This document shows, piece by piece, positions 1 to 7,885 of a stretch of DNA of 33,291 nucleotides. The stretch lies in NCBI GenBank assembly GCA_964491515.1, contig CAZBGQ010000021.1, positions 1-33,291 of the forward strand. The letters run 5' to 3'. Every line of letters begins with the position of its first letter. Positions within the stretch are counted from its first letter, which is position 1. The notes below the pieces were generated by a model, which did no database searches, was not told where the DNA came from, and saw only the letters and a list, made by a program, of their open reading frames with translations. Origin of the DNA: CAZBGQ01 sp964491515 (GTDB lineage Bacteria; Patescibacteriota; Gracilibacteria; UBA1369; UBA12473). Both the position numbers and the translations under genes were made by a program.

Positions 1-65
1 TAGAATACCAAATCCGAATATTTTTATTTCTGAGTTAGGCATTTAGAGATGTTTAATTTGTAAAT

Positions 66-368
66 TTAAAGTCCACCAGGCCAATCTATATTGTTTTCTG
101 GTATATCAATATTCCCTCCGGCTCCTTGTAATGGTGAGAGGTCGAGGTTTATGTTTTGTTCTGGGAGCGGGGTTTGAGAGTTGACGTGGTTTTGAGTTTG
201 AGTTTGTGTTGTGGTCGGTTGAGTGATTCGAATTCGGCTTTTTCGTGAGCGTCCTTCAAGATCTCCAGGAGGGAAGTCGCCTAAGTAGGCGAGGATACCA
301 AGTAAAACAAGTGCGGCAGCCAGGAGGCTGAGTAGTAGTTTCTTATGTTTTTTTGAAGTGAATTTCAT
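66..368 (-). CDS. Small membrane-anchored hypothetical protein (100 aa)
   Basis: I do not recognise this protein. A short basic N-terminus (residues 5-10, rich in Lys) precedes one hydrophobic helix at about residues 11-30 (Leu/Ala-rich), which fits an uncleaved signal anchor. No lipobox Cys is present. The outside part has a basic stretch (40-47), a Thr/Gln-rich low-complexity segment (49-60), then an Asn/Pro/Gly-rich tail ending in PGGL. It is the last gene of the minus-strand run before the window edge. A well-formed promoter lies just upstream, so it probably forms its own transcription unit, separate from the ATPase operon. The start has no Shine-Dalgarno motif, as elsewhere in this window. 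Function unknown; a cell-envelope role is only an inference. Confidence 0.6.
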   Translation of the reverse strand: MKFTSKKHKKLLLSLLAAALVLLGILAYLGDFPPGDLEGRSRKSRIRITQPTTTQTQTQNHVNSQTPLPEQNINLDLSPLQGAGGNIDIPENNIDWPGGL

Positions 369-391
369 TTGATGGGAGGTTACATCTATTT

Positions 392-420
392 ATTATACAA
401 TAAATACCATTTAATTGCAA
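392..420 (-). promoter_or_regulatory. Sigma70-type promoter for the 100-aa membrane protein
   Basis: Read on the minus strand, TTGCAA (415-420) is followed by a 17-bp spacer and a perfect TATAAT (392-397). The predicted transcript would start near 385, about 17 nt before the ATG at 368. Confidence 0.65.
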
Positions 421-486
421 GTGCCTGGGGTGTAAAATCTATTCTTCGTTCATAAAGTGATCATCTCTGCAAATAGGAACCCTTGT

Positions 487-741
487 TTAAGGAACCAGTG
501 TAATGGTCCCAATTGGACCAGTTTCGTCGCCGAGAGAGTCTTCTATGTCCCTAGCAACATCTATTGAAACCTGTCCAATGCCAGGGACCGTGAATCGGGG
601 ACTTTCTCCAATTATGGTGGGCTCTTCTTCCCTTGAAAAAGGAATGGGAGCTAGTGGGCCATCTACTGTTAATTCATCCTCTGGTCTTTTTTTAGCTCTA
701 GCTCTTGATGGGAAATTTCCATCGCCATCGCTTGTTTCCAT
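487..741 (-). CDS. Small hypothetical protein (84 aa), possible paralogue of the 106-aa ATPase-operon orphan
   Basis: No known domain is recognised. The gene lies 57 bp downstream of the ATPase D-subunit gene on the same strand and may be the tail of that operon. It starts METS, contains EEEPTII near residues 38-44, and then an RFTVPGIGQVSID segment. The 106-aa protein encoded between subunits B and D likewise starts METS and has GEPTII followed by an RLSV...VEIPI segment, so the two look like diverged copies. The sequence is soluble and rich in acidic residues and proline. An overlapping frame on the opposite strand is longer (150 aa), but its composition is unlike the neighbours. The same-strand context favours this frame. 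Confidence 0.5.
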   Translation of the reverse strand: METSDGDGNFPSRARAKKRPEDELTVDGPLAPIPFSREEEPTIIGESPRFTVPGIGQVSIDVARDIEDSLGDETGPIGTITLVP

Positions 742-798
742 AAATACACCATTAATGATGATGCCTTATTATCCCATATTTGTGTGGTGGTGGCAAAT

Positions 799-1431
799 TT
801 ATGCCTCTCCCTCTCCCTTAGCCTTAACGATCATTGAAACAATGCGTTCTGATCGGTCACGTTCTTCGAGGTTTTGGCGAATGAATTTCATGGTGTCTTC
901 GAGGTTGGGGACCATGACATGTTCAAGTGCATTCACACGGCGACGGGTCTTTTGAAGTTCGTCGGCCATACGTTCAGCTTTTTTCTCAGTTTCGGCAAGT
1001 TGAATGAGTAGCGGAAGAATCTCGCGAAGAGAGGTGAGGGCGGTGTCTAGTTCGCCGGATGTTTCGCTGAATCCATAGCTGAGGACGTTTCCTGTGACTG
1101 TGGCTTTGATATTAGCGAGTTTTACACTCATTACGTTCTGAGTGTTGATGTCTAGGTCAACTTTGGTGCTAGGCGCAAGGAGAGCGGTTTCTAGGAACTC
1201 TGGGTGAGGAATCACGGCTGAGGCCATGAGCAGTTGTTGGAACACTTCACCGAGTTCTTTTTCTACTTCTTTTCGTAGTTTCTGCACTTCACGAATGATG
1301 TCCATGAAGGCTTTCATAAGTCCTTCTTGTTTGTCCTTGAGTAGTTTATGTCCTTTTTTTGCACGGAAATGCTTGGCCTTTAATTCTAATAGAGCCATCT
1401 TTGTCGGATTATAACCTGCTAGTATTGCCAT
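799..1431 (-). CDS. atpD: V/A-type ATPase subunit D (central rotor shaft)
   Basis: Subunit D forms the coiled-coil central stalk that turns inside the A3B3 head and couples it to the membrane ring. The 210-aa length is typical. The N-terminal helix shows the family pattern PTKMALLELKAKH...GHKLLKDKQEGLMK (residues 9-40). The C-terminal helix has RRRVNALEHVMVPNLEDT and then a basic tail. The gene is the last classical subunit of the operon. In other ntp/atp operons it directly follows B; here a 106-aa orphan gene and a 146-bp hairpin-containing spacer lie in between. Starts at ATG 1431 with no Shine-Dalgarno motif. Identification is secure. Confidence 0.95.
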   Translation of the reverse strand: MAILAGYNPTKMALLELKAKHFRAKKGHKLLKDKQEGLMKAFMDIIREVQKLRKEVEKELGEVFQQLLMASAVIPHPEFLETALLAPSTKVDLDINTQNVMSVKLANIKATVTGNVLSYGFSETSGELDTALTSLREILPLLIQLAETEKKAERMADELQKTRRRVNALEHVMVPNLEDTMKFIRQNLEERDRSERIVSMIVKAKGEGEA

Positions 1432-1503
1432 AATAGTTTAATTATATTTTGTGCCGCTATTCGCGGAATTATTTAGTCTTAGATTTAAGTTATTGCTATT
1501 TTT

Positions 1504-1531
1504 GCCACTGGATCGCTACGCTTCCTGTGGC
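1504..1531 (-). repeat. Hairpin element GCCACTGGA...TCCTGTGGC in the orphan-atpD spacer
   Basis: An imperfect inverted repeat, GCCAC-T-GGA against TCC-T-GTGGC, encloses a 10-nt loop. The same arms occur at 6681-6716 in the C-E spacer with a different interior, so this is a two-copy family. A second small hairpin, CCGC-TATTC-GCGG, lies about 50 bp closer to atpD. No U-tract follows, so it is not a standard terminator. It may act in mRNA processing or stability. Confidence 0.5.
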
Positions 1532-1577
1532 TGGTATCCGGCGATGATAGCCATGGGGGTTATTTAGGTTAGTGGGG

Positions 1578-1898
1578 TTAGGCGGCAGCCATTTGTTCTT
1601 GAATAAATGGAGTTACTTCAGGGTGGTCTACTAATAATGCTGCGATGGTACGAACTCTTTCTGCGATTTTTTCAGATAGAGCTGAAAGATCTAATGTGCC
1701 AGTTGTTTCTATAATAGGAATTTCAACTGATTGGAATTGGCCTACGCTTAATCGAACTCTTTCGTCCCCTCTTTTTGCCCGATGTCCATGGGGGGTGAGA
1801 ACTTCGATGATCGTAGGTTCGCCTCCAACTTGAAAGTGTCGTAAGTTGGGTGGAGTTTTTGCCCAATTAGGTACGTTGTCTCTTCGAGATGTTTCCAT
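1578..1898 (-). CDS. Orphan protein inserted between ATPase subunits B and D (106 aa)
   Basis: The protein is not recognised. It starts 23 bp after the B stop and is followed by D, so it must be co-transcribed with the rotor and head genes. No transmembrane segment is visible. The N-terminal part (1-30) is Asn/Pro-rich and ends in GGEPTII. A middle beta-like stretch (RVRLSVGQFQSVEIPI, about residues 47-62) comes next, followed by a C-terminal helical part (70-106) ending QMAAA. It shares the METS start and EPTII motif with the 84-aa product of 487-741. Its location suggests an ATPase assembly or regulatory factor, but that is inference from context only. Confidence 0.7.
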   Translation of the reverse strand: METSRRDNVPNWAKTPPNLRHFQVGGEPTIIEVLTPHGHRAKRGDERVRLSVGQFQSVEIPIIETTGTLDLSALSEKIAERVRTIAALLVDHPEVTPFIQEQMAAA

Positions 1899-1921
1899 AT
1901 TAGAAATAGTTTTAGAAATTA

Positions 1922-3322
1922 CTACGCCACAGCTTCGCCTTTCTTCATGTATTTATCAATGAAGGCATCTTTCACACGTTTCAACTCAGTACGTGGAAGA
2001 ATCGTGAGAAGATCCCAGCCATGCCCAAGTGATCCTACGATGTCGCGATCAGTTTCTCGTTGGTTGACGAACACTTCTTCGAACTTGTCAGCAAATTTTA
2101 GGTAAGCTTGATCAGTTTCTGAAAGTGAACTTTCTCCCAAGATAACGGCTAGCTCGCGCATTTCAAGACCGTAAGCGTATCCAGCAAATAGCTGAGCAAT
2201 GAGACTTGAATGGTCTTCTCGTGTTTTTCCTTCACCTTGTCCTTTACCCATCAAACGTGAGAGAGAAGGGAGAACAGCAACCGGTGGATAGATTCCTTTT
2301 TTGTGAAGATCACGTCCAAGTACAATCTGTCCTTCGGTGATGTAACCAGTAAGGTCAATGATCGGGTGAGTTTTGTCATCGTTCGGCATGGTCATGATCG
2401 GAATTTGAGTCACAGACCCTTCTTTGCCTTGGATGCGACCAGCTCTTTCGTACAATGTAGAAAGGTCGGTGTACATGTATCCGGGGAATCCTCCACGTCC
2501 AGGGACTTCTTTACGGGCGGCAGAGACTTCACGAAGCGCTTCACAGTAGTTGGTCACATCGGTGTAGATAACAAGCACGTGCATTCCTTTTTCGAACGCG
2601 AGATATTCAGCCGTTGTGAGTGCTAAACGAGGAGTAGCAATACGTTCAACCACTGGATTGTCGGCGGTGTTTATGAAGAGGACAGATTTTTCAATCGCTC
2701 CGGTTTTCTTGAACTCATTGATGAAGTATTGAGCTTCTTCAAATGGCACACCCATAGCTGCGAATACGATCGCAAAGTCTCCAGCGTCTTTTCCGTCGGC
2801 GCTGCGCACTGTGGCTTGTCGAGCGATTTGAGCGGCTAGTTTGTTGTGAGGCAGTCCAGATCCTGAGAAAATAGGAAGTTTTTGTCCACGAACAAGTGTG
2901 TTGAGTGAGTCGATGGTTGAAATTCCTGTTTGGATAAAGTCATCCGGCATTTCACGTGAAGCAGGGTTGATTGGATTTCCATTGATGTCGATTTTTTGAT
3001 CGGCAATAACTTCTGGGCCACCATCAATCGGTTGCCCTCGTCCGTTGAAGGTACGTCCGAGCATGTCTTCAGATACGTTCAATCGGAAAGTAGTCCCAAG
3101 GAATCGAGCTTTTGACCCTTCCGTTGAAATTCCTTGTGGAGATTCAAACAGCTGAACAATGGCTAATCCTTTGTTGGCTTCGAGAACTTTTCCAAGACGC
3201 TCTTTCCCATCGGAGAGAGTGATTATCACAAGTTCTTCGTAGGTGACTTTTTCATCATCGGGGAGCTCAATGAAAGCGAGTGGCCCGACAATGTCACGAA
3301 CGGTTTTAAATTCTTTTTGCAT
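1922..3322 (-). CDS. atpB: V/A-type ATPase subunit B (non-catalytic head subunit)
   Basis: Subunit B alternates with the catalytic A subunit in the A3B3 hexamer. It contributes the arginine side of the catalytic interface and a non-catalytic nucleotide pocket. The 466-aa length is normal. The P-loop position reads SGSGLPHNK (no GKT), as expected for B. Other family landmarks are FAAMGVPFEEAQYF, YTDVTNYCEALREVSAARKEVPGRGGFPGYMYTD (in segments) and LPSLSRLMGKGQGEGKTREDH. The gene lies 45 bp after atpA, a spacer made largely of the TTAGTTG-type repeat. Secure assignment. Confidence 0.97.
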   Translation of the reverse strand: MQKEFKTVRDIVGPLAFIELPDDEKVTYEELVIITLSDGKERLGKVLEANKGLAIVQLFESPQGISTEGSKARFLGTTFRLNVSEDMLGRTFNGRGQPIDGGPEVIADQKIDINGNPINPASREMPDDFIQTGISTIDSLNTLVRGQKLPIFSGSGLPHNKLAAQIARQATVRSADGKDAGDFAIVFAAMGVPFEEAQYFINEFKKTGAIEKSVLFINTADNPVVERIATPRLALTTAEYLAFEKGMHVLVIYTDVTNYCEALREVSAARKEVPGRGGFPGYMYTDLSTLYERAGRIQGKEGSVTQIPIMTMPNDDKTHPIIDLTGYITEGQIVLGRDLHKKGIYPPVAVLPSLSRLMGKGQGEGKTREDHSSLIAQLFAGYAYGLEMRELAVILGESSLSETDQAYLKFADKFEEVFVNQRETDRDIVGSLGHGWDLLTILPRTELKRVKDAFIDKYMKKGEAVA

Positions 3323-3330
3323 GGGATGAA

Positions 3331-3367
3331 AGTTAGTTGGTAGTTGTTAGCTTTTAGCTGTTAGTAA

Positions 3368-3370
<3 letters not shown>
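3331..3370. repeat. TTAGTTG/TAGTTGTTAG spacer repeat (B-A gap)
   Basis: This AT-rich tract of TTAGTTGG-, TAGTTGTTAG- and TTTTAGCTG-type units fills the gap between atpA and atpB. It is one of at least six related tracts in spacers of this window, all reading the same way on the plus strand. Confidence 0.6.
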
Positions 3371-5173
<1,803 letters not shown>

Positions 5174-5178
5174 AGAAT

Positions 5179-5217
5179 AGTTGTTAGTTAGTAGTTGTTA
5201 GTTAGTAATGATTAGTT
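5179..5217. repeat. TAGTTGTTAGTTAGTAG spacer repeat (A-F gap)
   Basis: Two near-identical copies of TAGTTGTTAGTTAGTA in tandem fill the gap between atpF and atpA and run into the atpF stop codon. Same family as the tracts at 3331, 5566, 7291, 9861 and 30787. Confidence 0.65.
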
Positions 5218-5559
5218 ATCTTTGAGGATATTGGAACCAATGGCTTTCTCTACGATTTGTCCTAAACGATCGAGGCCAAATCCAGTAGATCCTTCCGGTC
5301 CGGGTAGAGCAATGATTGCAGGAAGGGGATCAGATGTGATTTTTTTGTATTCATCTTCTGGAATGGATTTTGCATGAGATTCCAAGATAAAGATGATGGC
5401 ATAACGAGGAAGGTCATTCCCTTCGATTTTTTCTATTTTGATGTTTTGTAGGTGTTCAAGTGTAGCTTCGGCGGTAGATGAAAAAAATGTATGAACGCCA
5501 ATGGCTTTGAATCCAAGGACTACATCTTTTGGTCCGATGATGGCGATGTCGTGCTGCAT
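5212..5559 (-). CDS. atpF: V/A-type ATPase subunit F (rotor tip)
   Basis: Subunit F (NtpG in E. hirae naming) binds the D shaft and forms part of the central rotor. The 115-aa length is typical. The start MQHDIAIIGPKDVVLGFKAIG shows the standard Rossmann-like opening in which the glycine-rich turn follows the first beta strand. It is followed by a helix (EATLEHLQNI), the strand YAIIFILES, and PAIIALPGPEGSTGFG, another family landmark. It lies in the expected slot between C and A. Secure. Confidence 0.92.
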   Translation of the reverse strand: MQHDIAIIGPKDVVLGFKAIGVHTFFSSTAEATLEHLQNIKIEKIEGNDLPRYAIIFILESHAKSIPEDEYKKITSDPLPAIIALPGPEGSTGFGLDRLGQIVEKAIGSNILKDN

Positions 5560-5565
5560 ATATAG

Positions 5566-5597
5566 CTAGTTTTTAGTTTTTAGTTGATAGTTTTTAG
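5566..5597. repeat. TAGTTTTTAGTTGATAG spacer repeat (F-C gap)
   Basis: Tandem TAGTTTTTAGTTTTTAG-TTGATAGTTTTTAG units lie between atpC and atpF. A short inverted repeat, AGCG-TGGAGCT-CGCT (around 5596-5610), follows immediately. Same repeat family as in the other ATPase spacers. Confidence 0.65.
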
Positions 5598-5620
5598 CGT
5601 GGAGCTCGCTTTACTCGCGT

Positions 5621-6664
5621 TTATGTATATAGCTTATGTAATCGATCTCGGAGCATTTCCTGAGGAATGCCGCGTAGTTGTCCAACCATGATCATTCGGA
5701 TGATGCGTGCATTGTTCTGTTTTGCGAAAAAGTAAGCGATAACTGCCTCAGGTCCAACGGCAGCATATCGAGAGGATCGAGCAAAATTGATGAGGTATTC
5801 TTCAACGTATTTTTCTAGATAGAGGAAGGATTTGAATTTTTCGTAGGCTTCCAACCCTTTGATTATGAGTTCTTCGTAATCGGTTCCTTTGAATGCACTA
5901 GCTAGAGCATGGGGGTCTGTGTCGAACGCATCTTTGTATTTATAGGTAGGCAATGTTCCTCCTGGGGTGAAGATTTCATCAAGTAGATTGTTTTCGACAA
6001 AGTAAGCTTCTTGCTTGAGTAGCTTGATGCGAAGAAATCCTTTGATGTTGTTGGTATCAATAGATTTCTGAACAAAGCGCTTTACGAATGGATTGCCGTT
6101 ATCTTGTGCTATTTGACCTAGAAGTTCATAAAGATTTCGATCTAGAGCAAGGTCAACAAGGCGTGGGTCTTGTTTCTTTTCATACATAGCACGTGCGTGT
6201 GCAATGTTCATTTTAATATAATCGGTGTAGCCTTGGGGGAGTGGAAGGAATCCATGGTCTTTTTCATAGAAGAATGTTTCCATGGCTTCGATGGGCACTC
6301 GTCCAAGTGATACAAGTTGTTCTCGGATTTCCTCTTGGCTTTTGTCTCGTAGCTGTCCTTTGAGGATGGTTTTGATGTTATGAAAGTCGTAGGGAAGAAA
6401 TAGGATGTCGAGGATACGAGGGTCAGGCACAATTTTTTCTAGAACCTCTTTGGCGTCCTGAAGTCCGGCATCGATGACTTGTTGAAAATCTTCGACTTTG
6501 TCGATGTCTCCAATGTGTGCCGCATAATCAAGATCGTTTAGAATCTTGTAGGCTTCTTTTACTGTTTTTGCGCCTAGCATGCGTTCTACCTCCGTCATGT
6601 CTAGGAGTTTTGGTTCGAGTGAACGTACGCGTGCGGCTGCATATCCGAATTGAGAGTTTGTCAT
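5621..6664 (-). CDS. atpC: V/A-type ATPase subunit C
   Basis: Subunit C is the socket that joins the central stalk to the K ring (homologous to eukaryotic subunit d). The 347-aa protein is all helical, as expected. The N-terminus FGYAAARVRSLEPKLLD is the usual opening. A stretch around residues 95-115 (LPYDFHNIKTILKGQL) matches the conserved D.hN.k..lk pattern. The C-terminus PEAVIAYFFAKQNNARIIRMIMVGQLRGIP is diagnostic (V.aY...k..Ei.nlR.I..gK). It lies between E and F in the standard order. Secure. Confidence 0.93.
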   Translation of the reverse strand: MTNSQFGYAAARVRSLEPKLLDMTEVERMLGAKTVKEAYKILNDLDYAAHIGDIDKVEDFQQVIDAGLQDAKEVLEKIVPDPRILDILFLPYDFHNIKTILKGQLRDKSQEEIREQLVSLGRVPIEAMETFFYEKDHGFLPLPQGYTDYIKMNIAHARAMYEKKQDPRLVDLALDRNLYELLGQIAQDNGNPFVKRFVQKSIDTNNIKGFLRIKLLKQEAYFVENNLLDEIFTPGGTLPTYKYKDAFDTDPHALASAFKGTDYEELIIKGLEAYEKFKSFLYLEKYVEEYLINFARSSRYAAVGPEAVIAYFFAKQNNARIIRMIMVGQLRGIPQEMLRDRLHKLYT

Positions 6665-6680
6665 TTATTTGTAGTTAGGG

Positions 6681-6716
6681 GCCACTGGATTGGCCGAGTA
6701 TCGGCCTTCCTGTGGC
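6681..6716 (-). repeat. Long hairpin in the atpE-atpC spacer
   Basis: The outer arms GCCAC-T-GGA / TCC-T-GTGGC are the same as at 1504-1531. They enclose a perfect inner hairpin GGCCGA-GTA-TCGGCC (6692-6706). It sits 3 nt after the atpE stop. There is no U-tract, so termination is unlikely. A segmental stability or processing element is plausible, as is a REP-like palindrome. Confidence 0.65.
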
Positions 6717-6718
6717 TG

Positions 6719-7285
6719 TTATGGAAAGAGTAATTTATTGAGTTCAAGTTCAAGTTCGTCCCAAACTTCTTTGCCTAGGATGGCTTCGAATGAGAAGTTA
6801 ACTTCTATTTTCCCTGATTCAAGGATGAATCCTCCTTGAATAGCAGAAGAGGTAGGAGAAAGAGTGAATGATGTGCCAGATTTTTCAAGGGCTGCTTTAG
6901 TTTCGGATTCTTTTCCTTTGGCTGGCTGAATGGTTCCGTTATCAAATTCTTTAGCGGCAGTTTTAAGGAGAGCAGTTACCATTTCTACATATTTATCTGA
7001 ATCGATAAGTGATTGTACGGTTTTCCCGAAAACTTGAGTGAGAATCTCTCGTTTTGCTCGGAGGGAGTTGTTTCGAGTTTCCATTTTTGCAAATGTTTCA
7101 GCTCGTGATTTTACTTTGTTCACATTCTCGCTGATTTTGTTATCCATTTCTTTTTTCCTGTGAGTTCTTTTTTCCTCGGAATCTTTTGTGATTTTTGAAA
7201 TGGCTGTGTCACGTTCAGCATCAAGTCCGGCGATCTCTTTTTCGGCTTGTTTTTTGATCTCTTCTAGAATGTCGTTGATGGCCAT
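6719..7285 (-). CDS. atpE: V/A-type ATPase subunit E (peripheral stalk)
   Basis: Subunit E pairs with the small H/G coiled-coil subunit to form the peripheral stalk that holds the head still. The 188-aa protein has the expected layout. A long charged coiled coil (about residues 5-85, rich in Glu/Lys/Arg) starts MAINDILEEIKKQAEKEIAGLDAERD. A globular C-terminal domain follows, with ALLKTAAKEFDNGTI and GGFILESGKIEVNFSFEAIL, a standard E-subunit ending. It lies between K and C, the expected slot. High confidence from the fold pattern and the gene order together. Confidence 0.9.
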   Translation of the reverse strand: MAINDILEEIKKQAEKEIAGLDAERDTAISKITKDSEEKRTHRKKEMDNKISENVNKVKSRAETFAKMETRNNSLRAKREILTQVFGKTVQSLIDSDKYVEMVTALLKTAAKEFDNGTIQPAKGKESETKAALEKSGTSFTLSPTSSAIQGGFILESGKIEVNFSFEAILGKEVWDELELELNKLLFP

Positions 7286-7290
7286 AGGAA

Positions 7291-7325
7291 CTAGTTGTTA
7301 GTTGGTAGTTGATAGTTTTTAGTAG
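7291..7325. repeat. TAGTTGTTAGTTGGTAGTTGATAG spacer repeat (E-K gap)
   Basis: The tract contains TAGTTGTTAG, TTGGTAG and TTGATAGTTTTTAG units directly upstream of the atpE start. Same orientation and family as the other ATPase spacers. Confidence 0.65.
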
Positions 7326-7329
7326 AGGA

Positions 7330-7380
7330 TTTTGAATCCAGTCCGAGAGGCGAAAGATCGCCTCCCGTCAAAGTTCAAAA
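7330..7380 (-). repeat. Hairpin following the K-ring gene
   Basis: A perfect 7-bp stem GAGGCGA / TCGCCTC (7347-7353 with 7358-7364) has a 4-nt loop. It sits inside wider 7-bp arms TTTTGAA / TTCAAAA (7330-7336 with 7374-7380). In the transcript it comes directly after the atpK stop and before atpE. No U-tract follows. A stabilising 3' structure for a high-copy K segment is a reasonable inference, since the ring needs about ten K per complex. Confidence 0.6.
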
Positions 7381-7381
7381 T

Positions 7382-7858
7382 TTAAACTTGAATAAACGCC
7401 CAAAGTAGAAGGGTGATTAGAAGACCGATAACCGCGTAGGTTTCTACCATAGCTGCCATGATGACCGCTTTACCTACGTTTGATGGATCTTTTGCAACAG
7501 CTTGTAGACCAGCAGCAGCAACTTTCCCCTGGTAGATACCAGAGACAAGTCCAGTGATGGCTACAGGCAATGCGGCGAAGAATAGAAGCCAGCCGGTTTC
7601 AACAGAGATGGCAGCAACTTCTCCTCCGAAGAGTCCAAGCTTAACAATGATAAGAAGGCCTCCTAAGAAACCGTAAATACCTTGAGTTCCAGGAAGCGCT
7701 TGAATTAGAAGCACCTTACCGAAGAGCTCAGGTTTTTCGCTGATTACGCCTGCACCGGAAAGTCCAGCGAGACCAACACCAATAGCAGATCCTGCACCTC
7801 CGAGAAATACGGACGTAACAGCTCCCATGATGGCGATTGAGACAGCAGATTCGAACAT
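7382..7858 (-). CDS. atpK: V/A-type ATPase subunit K (membrane ring proteolipid, Na+-type)
   Basis: Subunit K forms the ion-carrying rotor ring. The 158-aa protein is the duplicated four-helix form, with hydrophobic helices at roughly 5-30, 47-75, 83-110 and 128-156. The ion-carrying glutamate is E139 (MVETYAVIG). The other side chains known to hold Na+ in E. hirae NtpK (L61, T64, Q65, Q110, E139) align with L55, T58 and Q59 in LPGTQG, Q110 in YQGKVAAAG, and E139. The whole Na+ set is therefore present, pointing to Na+ rather than H+ coupling; the numbering match is read from sequence and the specificity is inferred. A hairpin follows the stop codon. Confidence 0.95.
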   Translation of the reverse strand: MFESAVSIAIMGAVTSVFLGGAGSAIGVGLAGLSGAGVISEKPELFGKVLLIQALPGTQGIYGFLGGLLIIVKLGLFGGEVAAISVETGWLLFFAALPVAITGLVSGIYQGKVAAAGLQAVAKDPSNVGKAVIMAAMVETYAVIGLLITLLLWAFIQV

Positions 7859-7885
7859 GATAAAAGGGTTAAAAGTAATTAATTT

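Noticed and set aside
503..955. 150-residue plus-strand frame
   Set aside because: It overlaps atpD and the 84-aa gene antisense, and its composition is unlike a natural protein.
1922..3322. Subunit B with a broken P-loop as a sign of an inactive ATPase
   Set aside because: Lack of GKT is normal for the non-catalytic B subunit; catalytic subunit A has an intact P-loop.
7320..7381. tRNA-like or rho-independent terminator after atpK
   Set aside because: The stem is real, but there is no acceptor/T-arm layout and no U-tract, and the operon continues with atpE.
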